Shown: positions 35,813-47,730, numbered from the stretch's first letter. The stretch is DNA of 64,000 bases from Apostichopus japonicus (GCF_037975245.1 NC_092576.1:31288611-31352610), one strand, 5' to 3'. The notes: generated by a model from the letters alone, not told the origin. A program made the numbers and translations.

Positions 35813-36470
35813 AGCTCATACCAGCATGCTGGTGTGAGCTATTGTTACAGTGCGGCGTCTATCACTCTATCATTCTATCACTCTATCACTCTATCCGTCA
35901 ACAATTGGTAAAACCGTGCCCACTCGCACAGTGTTTGATGGAATTTCATGAAACTTGGACACAAGGACCATTGGGTATAGGGCCATTAGAGATGGTCCAA
36001 AATTTGGGGTCAAAGGTCACCTGTGGGCCGTAATGGGCCATTTTGTGGAAATACGCAAAATGCTTCTTCTCCTACAGATTCCATGGTACAATGTTGAGTG
36101 TTTGTCACGATAGTACTATGGTAGTTCTACCTTCAGGGTGTTCATGAATTTGAGATCAAAGATCAACTAGGGGTCTTTTGTGGCCCGGGCCGCGGCCCTA
36201 TATTTTCAAATTGCTCCTGTTCGTACAGTGTATGGCCAATTATAATGAAACTTGGTCACAGTGTTCCTCGGGATGAGAGTTACGAGGGGTGTTCGGAAAA
36301 TTGAGGTCAAATGTCATTTAGGGGGTCATCGGGGGTCATTCTTTGTAATATTTTCAAATATCTCAATCTCCTCAAGATTTTGATGGATCATATTCAAAGT
36401 TGAACTGATGATTGTTGGATTGTGTATGAATAAGGTGATGCCTAAAAAATTTTGGTCAAAAGTTAATTAA
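35813..36470. repeat. dispersed repeat with 5' palindrome and TATCACTC array
   Basis: It starts with a 28-bp near-perfect palindrome (35813-35840, core CCAGCATGCTGG), then an 8-bp TATCACTC-type array (about 35862-35898), then text rich in GGTCAAAGGTCA and GAGGTCAAA. The layout is the same as in the GGTTCC-hairpin repeats at 44301 and 59710, with different sequence. The right border is uncertain. Confidence 0.55.
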
Positions 36471-36724
36471 TTACAATTAATCCCCATTGTTTAAAAAAAT
36501 CTGAGCCTTCACTTTTTGCCAAAGCTCCTTTAATTTGTCTCCCAGTGTCTGCAGTGTTTGTTTACATTTGTGGTTAAGCTCTGCAGAGGCTGTTAGTGGA
36601 ATTAAAGCAGGACTGGGAGTTGTTATTAACTGTTGAACTGTAAGCATGAGAGCCCTATAGCCAATCAGCACTTGCCGATTCTTAGAAGTCTTTGAGCCTG
36701 AGGTATGTAGGCAGCTTGTGAACT
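36471..36724. other. loop sequence of the 4.25-kb element, unassigned
   Basis: A - strand frame of 64 residues exists at 36477-36671 but resembles nothing I know. Likely non-coding. Confidence 0.4.
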
Positions 36725-37433
36725 TAACAACTTCATAAATTAATATTGAGAACAGCTAGAACCCTGAAATTTGTTAATGTGTAAGAGCTTTATACTTATT
36801 AATAAAGTATAAACCCTGACACCTCTAACATGGTTTCTTTGGTAAAAAATTGGCATCAAAACCCCTACCTCATGCTGAATCGCAGCATGAAATAGCAAAT
36901 TTAGAGTTGCACAACTTGCAAACATAGTCTAGGAAAGCATTGTAATCATTATTTTGTAATGTTTGTACTAGACATAATAACCTCTGAAAGAATCAAGTAC
37001 CCTGAAGCAATGGTTTAGGAGCAATTCATCACTAAAAATAGCACATTTTTTAGTGAAAAGTACAAAAACTAAATATTTTGACACTTTTAAGTTGACCTAA
37101 CTCCACAAGACAATATTTCTGTAGCCTAATTTTTAATTTTCCTGTTCTATGGGTTAGACTCTATAGGCATCTGTAATAGATAGGTAGTAGAATGTGTAAT
37201 TGCTGAGAAATGAGACCTCAAAAGTCAAGAAAATGCCAAATTGCCATGGTGGCGACAAATTGCGGAATTTCAAAGAATTTTAAATCGGCCAATTGTAAAG
37301 CAATGCAACTGAAATTTTCAGAATATGCTTATTTTATGGTGGTCCACTCATGCAATAAATTTGGGAATTTTTCAAAAATGTCGAACTACAACATACCCCA
37401 AAATCTGGTGATTTGATATGGAATGACCCTAAA

Positions 37434-38116
37434 AGATCCTCAGTAGCGTTTTGTGTATCATATTGATACCCGGCTAAAATTAGAGCACATCGTTGCATCC
37501 GCACTGCAGCTAAAGGCGGTATCGCTGACTTTGGACCTAATGTACGGGTCAAAGGTTGGTGGTCTGTCACCAAGGTAAATTTACGACCGAAAAATACAAG
37601 TGGAACTTCTCTAGCCCGAATATTATAGCCAGCCCCTCTTTAACAATTTGGGCATAGTTTTTCTCTGCCGAACTGAGTGTCCTGTAAGCATAGGCTATAG
37701 GACGCTCAGTACCATCGCTTAACCTGTGGCTTATAACCGCACCTACAGTAACCCATGGGACTCGCGTCTACACTCAATACCAGTGTTTTCGAGGGGTCAT
37801 AATGAATTAGGACTGTATCACCTGTATGGATAGTTTTTACATACATGAAAGCTTGCTCGCACTCGTTGGACCAACTCCATTCTGACTTGTGTTGCAGCAA
37901 TGTGTACAAGGTGTGAAGTTTGGGAGCCAAATTTTCAACAAACTTGCCATATTAATTAATGATTTCCCAAAAACGACTTTAGCTCTGAAACATTGGTAGG
38001 TCTTGGCGCACGCATTATTGCTTCAATTTCGTCTTGAACTGGTTGAATGCCATTACCGCTTAGATCATGACCTAAATATTGGACTTGTGGTTTGAAGAAT
38101 TGACATTTTCTTGCAT
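37434..38116 (-). pseudogene. K02A2.6-like gypsy pol remnant: end of RT and RNase H
   Basis: Read downward: ARKCQFFKPQVQYLGHDLSG and a PRPTNVSEL block (end of RT), then frameshifted APKLHTLYTLLQHKSEWSW and LVLSVDASPMG (RNase H start). A broken TLSSAEKNY stretch and TDHQPLTRTLGPKSAIPPLA with RMQRCALILAGYQYD follow. These are K02A2.6-type signatures. Stops and shifts are frequent. Its upstream half begins at 39387, beyond the TTAA-target insertion. Confidence 0.85.
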
Positions 38117-38120
38117 TTAA

Positions 38121-39382
38121 AGGAATTGTCTGGTGGAAGAATTTGATACATTGTCCTTGTAGTTATCATTTTTCTCTTTCAAACCATGTAAAAATTGTCC
38201 CCATTCGACGTTTTCTTCTTGTAGAAATCTGGTTTTCAAATTCACCAGTTTCTCACCAAAGTATCGTTTGTTCGAACGCTTCAATATGGTGATTGACCTA
38301 GTGCTTGCAAATAGGCAAAACAGGCGACTTGAAGTTAGCACTCCCATTTCCGCAGCAAATAAACTCACGTGTAAGCACATTAGATTGCCTAATACAGTAT
38401 ATATATAACGTACATACTCGCGAACGTATATCCTACGCTGCCCAGTTGGTGTACTAAGTATAGCGTTGCACATAGTACACTCAAACCACAGTTCATAAAC
38501 TGTTCTTCGAAATCGCTGAAATAAAATTCACGGATCAAAAAACAGTAAAATGAAACTTGAAAAGTATTAGTTACACCGAAAGAGCAGAATGTAGCACCGA
38601 AAAGCTTAGACTTCGCAGAACTGTCCAATTGTAAACGTTAGAGTAGCCTATACACGCGAACATTCTTCGCGCTGGAACTGGATATCGCGATGCATAAACA
38701 ACGAAGAGTCTGCTGTTAAAACTTATCCTGTGTTACACAAAGACCACGAAACCACCGATCTACTACATATATGGCGGCTTAAGGAGTTTTTAAATCATAT
38801 CTAATTTATAAGAAATTTCACCGGAAATTATGGAAGAAATTTATCGGAATCGTTGTCAGAGCAGAATGTAGCACTCAGAAGCTTAGGCTTTGCAGAACTG
38901 TCCGATTGTCAACGTTTGAGTATAGCCTACTGTACATGCGAACATTCTTCGCATTGGAGCTGGATAGCGCGATGTAAAGCCTAAACAACGAAGAGTCTGC
39001 TGTTAAAATTTACCTTGTGTTACACAAAGACCACGGAACCACCGATCTAGTACATGGCGGCTTAAGGAGTTTTTGAAAACATATCTAATTTCTAAGAAAT
39101 TTCACCGGAAATTAAGGAAGAAATTTATCTGTATACAAACGCGGTTTTTGTTGTGATTACCGTATAGGTACTGTGCAGAGGGTGGGTTATGACGCAATCT
39201 GCTATGGCAGAGCTGACGTCACGTATTGTACTGTTCAAATCATATTTGAAATGTCTATCCATAACGTTTAAAAAATCGTTTCTCTGTCAAACGCAACATT
39301 AGCGTTCTCATACTTTGACAACATGTTTGGAAAATTATTTACTATTTTTTAAGGTAACTTCTGTGGGCCACCAGACAATCCT
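38121..39382. mobile_element. TTAA-target TIR element, 1.26 kb, non-autonomous
   Basis: Tips AGGAATTGTCTGGTGG (left) and, inverted, AGGATTGTCTGGTGG (right) are flanked by TTAA at 38117-38120 and 39383-39386. The RT frame of the surrounding K02A2.6 remnant joins across the two TTAA copies. TTAA targets occur in piggyBac, Kolobok and Sola3 elements; no protein remains to decide. It holds a duplicated block at 38581-38844 and 38858-39129. Confidence 0.9.
38581..39129. repeat. tandem duplication, about 277-bp period
   Basis: Both units start AGAGCAGAATGTAGCAC, share ACAACGAAGAGTCTGCTGTT and CACCGATCTA blocks, and end in GAAGAAATTTATC. They differ at many positions, so the duplication is not recent. 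Confidence 0.8.
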
Positions 39383-39386
39383 TTAA

Positions 39387-40180
39387 ATGTACATGATACT
39401 TATCAAGTTTATCGAACAGAAGTCTTTGAATCTTCAGATGTTCTTCGACATTGTTTGTTGCAACAAGGATATCATCCATATAGCAAAATACATGAGGAAT
39501 ACCAGTCAATATTTTGTCCATAGTGGATCGAAACAGAGACGCTAACAAACCTTTATGCATATTCAAAACTAGCAACTGCGCTGATTCTGCGTCTAAGAAC
39601 AATTGATTGAATGCACCAGTTAGATCGATAACAGAATATACTTTGGGTTGTGAGCCTTCCTGGGCCAATTTCTCAAACAAATCTTGCACGTTAGGAAGCT
39701 TATACCCATCATCTTCAATTACACTATTGACCCGTTTGTAGTCTCTACAAACCCTTGCAGATCCATTTGCTTCAGGTACATGTACAGTGGGGGACGCCAA
39801 CTTACTAGACGTTACTGGGGTTAGGATATCTGCATCAATTAGCCTATTATGTTCTTGTTCCACCTTTCCACTTGTTCCACCATTCGGTTTAAATTTCAGA
39901 GAAGCTGTAAAATCTTTAATCCCTGTATCTTTATCAGAAAATAGTTTACAATGCTTTTCTAGAAGCTCACGAAAACCTTGAGGATCACAAGGTTGGGAAC
40001 TTCTCCCGCAGTGCAGCGTATGAGATTACATGTGTATTACGCCTCATTAGAATAGAAGAGGCTGTTGGCAATTGGAAATTAGCTAAAGGGCATCCGTAGA
40101 TTTGAATCAAGAAGTCTCGACCAAATCTCCATTGACTTGAGTGTAGGTAACTTACGTTGCTGCATACATGCCTGTGCACA
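39387..40180 (-). pseudogene. K02A2.6-like gypsy pol remnant: linker and RT
   Basis: Reading downward: GRDFLIQIYG (the region after protease), a 1-bp shift near 39988, EKHCKLFSDKDTGIKDF, then RT motifs SPTVHVPEANGSARVCRDYK, VYSVIDLTGAFNQL and FCYMDDILVAT. The usual block between the HKGL motif and the MDD motif (about 14 residues) is missing, so RT lacks its FG-A-P motif. The catalytic YMDD remains. It ends at HVHL where the TTAA element is inserted. Confidence 0.88.
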
Positions 40181-40338
40181 AAGGTGTGTAAATGTGTAAT
40201 GAAACTGTGTACTGTTTGTACATGCTTAATGTGTTGGAATGGCCTTTATCATTTTGAATAATCTATATTATACCTTTGCTTCCATTGTTAACTTTTCCGG
40301 CGTATTTTGCAATTGTCAAGATTCAGTGCCAAATAAAA

Positions 40339-43260
40339 GGGCAGGTCCAAGCTATTGTATCCCTAGAAGCCAAATTTCAAACTTTACTGAAGCACCCTAA
40401 ATGTGGTGTCATGTTAAAGCTAAATTATTGAAGTTTCAGATTTTCATAATTTTTTTTAATTGTTTTGCCTATTCAAACAATTACGGCTGGCTAATTTGCA
40501 TAAATTCAAGTTGCAGTGTGACGTACGGGACATTTGGAATCCTATTTCCCTGCCAGCAATATGAACTTATTGAATATAAGTTATGTGGGACATGATACAC
40601 CCTTCCAATAATTTTGACATACTATGATTGGGGGTTCATCAATTAAATATGCTAATTAGCTAGTGTCCAAATACTGATGTCCCGTACGTGACAATTTTCA
40701 GCACTTTTTTTCAAGTTTTGATATGGACGAACAATTTTTTTTGGTGATATTCTGTAAAGTCTAAAATAAGAACATTGTTCAACAAAATCCATCCCAAAAA
40801 AATTGAAAGAATATTCACAGCAAATCTAATTATCAAAATTAAAAAAGTGACGTACGGGACAAAATGTGACGTACGGGACATAGTGTGGGGGAAACCCTGT
40901 ATTTATACATAATAAACATGCATGGGCTCCAATGGGGACCTCTATTGGAAACCTTCCAATGCTTACCAATTTATTTTGTTGAAAGATGGTAGTTGCCACT
41001 TATAATACCTGCATGCCTGAAGAGCACAACATGGCTTCAAATAAACCAATTGACTGATGACCACCAACAGCCCAGGTGTTGTTCAATATACTATCGGGAA
41101 GTCAATTGTGTGTGTGTGTGGGATACAGAATCATCTACAATGCTATTCAACATTGACGTTGAATGAGGACGACTTCAAGAATGTTGAGTTTGCATTTCAA
41201 CATTTCGTAGGCCTATTGTGAAGTGTGACTATCATGACTGTGCAACAATGTTCTTGTGTCCTGAACTTAGAGAGTAGACATTGAGATTTTTAGTTACAAG
41301 TGTAGAGTTTTGCTCGCCCAATTTTTGCAGAGGACAATCACTCATGAGTTTGTTCAATAATCAGTATTAGGTCTATAGAGTTTTCTTTGTTGTACTAGTT
41401 TCATAGATGGACATTACATTGACATTACTGTGGACATTTTGATATGTTTTGAATGGGATGGATCATATTTCAACTTGAGGGTCAATAGTGGGGAGTATGA
41501 TACAGTGTTGTACAGTAAATACCAAAACAGTTTTGCACCAAAACTTTGCATCTTGAATCATGTGTGGTCTAACAAAGCTAGAATTGAAGTTATGACTATT
41601 TGGTCTGGTAATCAGTATTAGGTCTATAGAGTTTTCTTTGTTGTACTACCTTCATAGATGGACATTACATTGACATTACTGTGGACATTTTGATATGTTT
41701 TGAATGGGATGGATCATATTTCAACTTGAGGGTCAATAGTGGGGAGTATGATACAGTGTTGTACAGTAAATACCAAAACAGTTTTGCACCATACCTTTGC
41801 ATCTTGAATCATTTGTGGTCTAACAAAGCTAGAATTGATGTTATGATGAGTATTTGGTCTGGTAACCAGTATTAGTTCTATAGAGTTTTCTTTGTTGTAC
41901 TAGTTTCATATGGACATTACGTGGACGTTACCTCGGACATTTTGGTATGTTTTGAATGGGATATGGATCATATTTCAACTTCAGGGTCAATAGTGGGGAG
42001 TATGGTACAGTGTTGTACAGTATATACTGGAAACAGTTTTGCACCAAAACTTGCATCTTGAATCATTTGTGGTCTAACAAAGCTAGAATTGATGTTATGA
42101 TGAGTATTTGGTCTGGTAACCAGTATTAGGTCTATAGAGTTGTCTTCGTTGTACTAGTTTCATAGATAAACATTATGTGGACATTACTGTGGACATTTTG
42201 GTATGTAATGAATATGATGGATCATATTTAAACTTCTGGGTCAATAGTGGGAAGTATGATACAGTGTTGTACAGTATATACCAAAACAGTTTTGCATCAA
42301 AACTTTGCATCTTGAATCATTTGTGGTCTAACAAAGCTAGAATTGATGTTATGAGTATTTGGTCTGGTAACCAGTATTAGGTCTATAGAGTTTTCTTTGT
42401 TGTACTAGTTTCATAGATGGACATTATGTGGATGTTACTGTGGACATTTTGATATGTTTTGAATGGGATGGATCATATTTCATCTTGAGGGTCAATAGTG
42501 GGGAGTATGATACAGTGTTGTACAGTATATACCGAGACAGTTTTGCACCAAAACTTGCATCTTGAATCATTTGTGGTCTAACAAAGCTAGAATTGATGTT
42601 ATGAGTATTTGATGAATGTGTAGAGTAGATTTATACTTTACGCATTCCATGTTTTATGTAGTGGAATGATCTCACAAGTACAGTCACTGCTCTTTTCGAT
42701 CCCCGAAAGAAGGAAATATGGCATTAAATTACCAATGACATTGTTCTGGCATATCCAAATTAATGTTTTTATGTAGAAATCAGCTTGTTATGGTATATTC
42801 AGGAATAAAAATGGTTCTCATAGTCAATTTTTATTTGGACAAATTGTCCCGTACGTCTATGTCCCGTACGTCACAGGACAATTTTCATTTGTGTAATCAC
42901 TGAACTAGAATGGCTTCATATTTTTTTCTAATATGTTAAGCTTAGCCCTTGGAAGGAGGCTATTCACTAGTTATAACAGCTTGATCACTGCCCTCCTAAT
43001 TTCAGAGGGATTTCAGCATTGCTCTTTAGCAAAAAAAACACAAAATTCTCTGGTCCCGTACGTCACACTGTACATTAATTAAGATGGGACCTAATTAAAG
43101 CAAGTGTAGGAAATCTTCATGAGTTTGTAATAAAGTAGCAGCAATAACAAATATGAAAACCTGAAAAAGTTTCTGGAAAATAGATTTTTCATAACTTTTA
43201 GACACATTTAAGTCTCTGAAATGTCCCGTACGTCACAGTGCAAATAGCTTGGACCTGGCC
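40339..43260. mobile_element. 2.9-kb TIR element, GGGCAGGTCC tips, with minisatellite core
   Basis: The left tip GGGCAGGTCCAAGCTATT and the inverted right tip GGCCAGGTCCAAGCTATT differ at one base. AAAA flanks both sides (40335-40338 and 43261-43264), a possible duplication weakened by its low complexity. Copies of GTGACGTACGGGAC or its complement occur at 40518, 40679, 40847, 40866, 42846, 42861, 43053 and 43223, four on each side of the minisatellite. Most point outward-to-inward symmetrically. No transposase frame. Confidence 0.82.
41350..42611. repeat. minisatellite, about 251-254 bp unit, five copies
   Basis: Units are marked by TCTATAGAGTT at 41372, 41623, 41877, 42131 and 42382. Open frames of about 63 residues recur in three units because the text is repeated; one unit has an indel that breaks it, so coding is unlikely. 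Confidence 0.9.
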
Positions 43261-43264
43261 AAAA

Positions 43265-44300
43265 ACTTCAGGTTCGGATGTAGTAACGCTGGGGAAATGA
43301 CCAGGCGCTGGTTATGAAATTAACTGTTGCCTGGTTTGATGTTTTAGAGGCAAACCAGATGCAAACTCTTAGGGACCGGGGGGGGGGGGGGTAAGCTTAA
43401 CATTTGCCTGACGCCTGCTTAATGTACGGCTTGTAGGTGTACCACATTGAGTGGAAGAAGCCTGTTGTCTTTGGTAGCGATCAATCTCTATGTTGAATAC
43501 AAGAAAAGTTTTCACCTTTTCATCTCGGTCTTCAGGTGCCAATGTGGATATTGTGTTGTTATATCTCAATAACTTTTGCTGTACTGCATATATTGAAGTA
43601 TGCTGTTCATCCTTGCTATACCGTACAGCCTAGTGTGTCACATTCAAATACAATTATTCTTGTATTCATGTAGTATTTTTGAAACCATACTGCAGTTTTG
43701 CTGTCTGGTTATTAATAAAACATTTAACCATCCATATGCAACAACAAAACAATGCAATATATATTTTGACAGTTAACAAAATTTAGTAATTATTTAGATT
43801 CCCTATTTTTCTCAAATTTTTAAGAAACAAAAACAGGTTCGCGGAAACGATGGGCAGGAGCTGTTCTGACACGACCCCTTCACGCTTCGTAGACTGTCTG
43901 AAGTAAATCATGTGACAATGGAGCTGAATCCTGAACTTCAAGGTAGATGCCTTTAACTCTGACTTTGTCATTTGTGCATCTTTACTTCCTTTAGTTAAAA
44001 CATGTACCCCCCCCTTGTTGTCTTTGTAACACATAGAACAGTAACAAAACTGTATTGTCAGTAACGAATAAACAATTAAGTGTTACAAGTTCTCATGTGT
44101 GCCATTGACTTATTCAGCATTGTTACGAACGCAGTCCGGGAAGCAATTCTTTGGCCAGGGACTCAAAATCTTCAAATTGCTTGCGTCTAGCGGATGCAAA
44201 CTTTTTTTGTGGTTGAGAAACAACCCCGAGTACACTTTCACAACTAGGTCAACGGAAAACATAATACAACACATTTTCAATGAACATCTTTATAATTTTT
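43265..44300. other. non-coding stretch, nothing recognised
   Basis: It contains a G-run at about 43378-43391. No coding signal, no paired repeat ends. Confidence 0.45.
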
Positions 44301-46577
44301 GGTTCCTTGCTTTAGCAAAAGGAACCTATGCAGTCAGGTTGGCGTGTGTGTGTGTGTGTGTATGTGTGTGTGTGTGTGTGTGCGTCTGTGACACTTGCTT
44401 GGGTACGATCTATCTCAATAAGGGAATGTTGGATTGAGGCCAAACTTGGACTATAGATCCGCCATATGGAGAAGGTGTGCCCTATTGTTTTTGGTGCTCA
44501 CAAAGGTCACCAAAGGTCAGTTATGGTCCAAAAACCGAAAATAATAAAACTGCAATAACTCCCAGTGCCAATGTGTGACAAGGTTGATATTTTGGGACAA
44601 GTTGTGAACTGGTTAGGGGAACATTTTCAAACTTAACGGTCATGTGATCCGAGGTCACCAAAGGTCAATTAATGATAAAAAACTAGTATTTTTGCGATAA
44701 CTTGAGAACGAATTGTCCGTTTGGGTTGGGAGTTGCCTCAATGTCATCCAATTGTCGACCCGCATCTTGGTGACCCTTGACCTCAATTTGACCTCTGGTG
44801 ACCTTTTCGTGTTTTGGGGATTTTTACAGTTTCGATGCTATTTTCAGATGTCAAAGGTACCTTCTGATCATAAATGTCAATAGGTTGACCCCGTGTGACC
44901 TTTATGTGCGAAGTTATATGAGGTCAAAGTTTTTCGGTCGGAGTTAGGACGGTTGTACAGACTTTTCGTTTTGTTTTTTGGAATCAGGAGATTAAACTAC
45001 ATCTGAAACCAAGGTCAAAAGGTCAAAGGTCACATTAGAAAAAATGTGCTTATTTTGGGAGGAAACGAGCAAAAAAGAAAATGTTTGGTTTTGATGCTAG
45101 ATTTGGATATCAAAGGTACCTTCCGATCAAAAATGTCAATTGGTTGACACCCGTGTGACCTTCGTGTGCGAAGTTATACAAGGTCAAAGTTAATTTTCAG
45201 ACATTTAATGCAACAACTCCCAGTTCCAAGGTGTGACATAGTTGATATTTTAGGACAAGTTGCAAATGGTATAGGGGAATATTTTCAAACTTAATGGTCA
45301 TGTGATCCAAGGTCACCAAAGGTCAATTAATGTCAAAAAACTAGTATTTTGGGGGTAGAAAATGGGCAAAGAAAAAAATGTTTGAATTTTTATAGTTTGA
45401 TGCTCTAATTTAGGTCTCATCAATCAAAAATGTCAATAAGTTGACCCAAGGTGACCTTTGTACGTTAAGTTATATGAGGTCAAAGTTAATTTTCAGACAT
45501 TTAGTGTAATAACTCCCAGTGCCAAGGTGTTACACAGTTGATATTTTGAGACAAGTTGCAAATGGTATAGGGGAATATTTTCAAACTTAACGGTCATGTG
45601 ATCCGAGGTCACCAAAGGTCAATTAATGATAAAAAACTAGTATTTTTGGGACAACTTGAGAACAAATTGTCCGTTAGGGTTGGGAGTTGCTTCAATGTAA
45701 TCCAATTGCCGACCCGCATCTGGGTGACCCTTGACCTCAATTTGACCTCTGGTGACCTTTTCGTGTTTTGGGGATTTTTACAGTTTGGATGCTATTTTCA
45801 GATGTTAAAGGTACCTTCTGATCATAAATGTCAATGGGTTGACCCCCATTTGACCTTCGTGTGCAAAGTTATTTGAGGTCAAAGTTAATTTTCACACATT
45901 TAATGCAATAACTCCCAGTGCCAAGGTGTGACAAGGTTGATTTTTTTGGACAAGTTGCAAATGGTATAGGGGAATATTTTCAAACTTAACGGTCATGTGA
46001 TCCAAGGTCACCAAAGGTCAGCTAATGTTAAAAAAGTAGTATTATGGGGGGAGAAAATGGGCAAAGAAAAAATGTTTGAAATTTTTATAGTTTGATGCTA
46101 TATTCACGTCTCACCGATCAAAAATGTCAACATGTTGACCTCAGGGTGACCTTTGTGTTTTAAGTTACATACAAGTTCAAAGTTAATTTTTTGACATTTA
46201 ATGCAATTAAATCTCAATGCCAAGGTGTGACATGGTTGATATTTTGGGACAAGTTGTGAATGGGGTGGTGGAACATTTTGAAACTTAAAGGTCATGTCAT
46301 CTGAGGTCACCATTGTTATCATATCTGTTGACACGCTTGTAGGTGTCTTATATTTCTTACACTTTCGACGCCATATTTAGATCTCAAAAGTGCCTTTTGA
46401 TAAAAAAATCCGATCACATTTTGTGATCACAAAAGTGTTGGCTGTAGTGTTGGTTACTTTATGGGAACATGTAGGACCACAATTACTTGGACTTTTTCAG
46501 CCCAATCTTGCTTGATAATATTATGTGTATTGTCATATACCCCAAGCAAGGAACCACAGTGCCCTTGGGCTCTTGTT
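44301..46577. repeat. AGGTCA-rich dispersed repeat, copy 2, complete
   Basis: It starts with a hairpin (GGTTCCTTGCT against AGCAAAAGGAACC, 44301-44326) and a GT microsatellite (about 44342-44386). Then come several tandem units of roughly 300-650 bp, each with AACTCCCAGTGCCAAGGTGT, TTCAAACTTAACGGTCATGT and GAGGTCACCAAAGGTCAATT. It ends AGCAAGGAACC plus a GGGCTCTTGTTTTTTT tail; AGCAAGGAACC is the inverse of the 5' arm. There is no protein. Directly repeated AGGTCA half-sites are abundant (44652 and 44662, spacing 4; 45012, 45020 and 45027, spacings 2 and 1). Confidence 0.8.
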
Positions 46578-47730
46578 TTTTTTAAAACACAACTTCTTTT
46601 GACAAGAATAAAAAGTTCTCCGACTCCTACATTGAATTTGTTTTAAAATAAATATATCATAACAATCAATCGCAAGGTACAGGCCCTCAGGATTTCCAAA
46701 ACTCCATTACGGAGATTTTCATGCTAAATGTAGACAATGATGCTTTACCAAAATTTCTGTGATTTGATTGGCTAATAGTCCCTACCGATTATCTGGAGAC
46801 ATTCTTGCATTTTAGTGCTCAATGAACACGAAGTAAGTTGTTTAACCACAATTACTTGCAGCGTTACTTTCCCCTGTGAAGATATAACAATGTTTGTGGT
46901 ATAGGCTATCATACTGTATGTGTGCAGTTAAATATCTAACGTGTTAGGCCTTCCTGTCTCATTTTTTTTTATGTACATTTTGACAACAATCACTGGTGGT
47001 ACGAAGATGCACTTCAATTGTTTCTGAGACTATCACGTAATATTTTAATCATTGGTTTGATCAGAAAATGAGTTGAGACAATCTATGAATTTTGTGGGAA
47101 GCTAACATCTCTGGTCCTGAAAAGGATGTTTCATCTCACAGTATGTTTCATCTCTCTGCGTTAGGAGTTGCTAATGTAAAATGTGCATCCATACCACAGT
47201 AGTTTTGTTGAATTTTTTTTGGCGGTCCAATTGACCACATGCTAAATTTTATTTTGGTGCAACATTCGTGTGTAAACTTCTGTACTTAAGAACATTGAAG
47301 TTTGATTTGGATCAGGATAAATGTTGGATCAGCTACTACGGAGTTGGCGAGTAGGGAAGTACAAGGGCGGATGAAGGAGGGGGCTTGGGGCAAAAATTGT
47401 TTGAAACGGCAGGGTGACGCAAGGAGAAGTCGGCCGGGCTGCCCCTGTCAAACAGGGAAGCTAAGGCACTGAGCCATCTGCCCTATATGTTGTGTATAAC
47501 ATTCACAAAGTATAGTCACTGATACCACACTACCCTAGTAACAGTAGGTAATACAATGAACGCAACTGGTGTTCGATCGGGACGCAAGCTTTTTTTTTAC
47601 AGGACGCAAACTTTTTGGGGGGCTTGCGTCTCTGGGATGAAATTTTTTTCTCAAACAACATTAATGTTATTGTTCATCAATTTTAGTCATATGTGGAACA
47701 TTCACACGTTGATGTTTCTTTTTTCTTCAG
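46578..47730. other. upstream intron or intergenic stretch before the NACHT exon
   Basis: No exon recognised. The exon at 47731 starts in phase 1, so an upstream exon (often a death-fold domain in NLRs) must exist, but I do not see it here or further upstream. Its upstream intron probably contains the AGGTCA-rich copy at 44301. Confidence 0.5.

Larger units (their letters stand above)
33176..37429. mobile_element. 4.25-kb element with long inverted arms, GGGTC tips, TAAA duplication
   Basis: The tips begin GGGTCATTCC on both sides and the inverted arms run on for roughly 700 bp: 33176-33564 plus 34685-34990 against 36725-37429. TAAA is duplicated at 33172-33175 and 37430-37433, and the K02A2.6 reading continues across it. 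The left arm is hit by a hAT element at 33565-34684; the centre holds foldbacks and another repeat. The tip matches GGGYCATTCC of the 5.9-kb element at 21961. No transposase seen. Confidence 0.85.

Noticed and set aside
41430-42380. Three similar 63-67 residue frames in a row
   Set aside because: They are units of a minisatellite; one unit is broken by an indel and there is no sign of coding constraint.
41350-42611. Regular repeats considered as a CRISPR-like array
   Set aside because: The units are contiguous without spacers and the genome is eukaryotic.
47405-47485. tRNA-like stretch on the - strand with a box-A-like TGGCTCAGTGCC
   Set aside because: No box B at the right distance and no cloverleaf that I can pair.
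47556-47730. Upstream extension of the NACHT open frame with an ATG
   Set aside because: It lies before a strong polypyrimidine-CAG acceptor, has no family similarity, and matches intron read-through.
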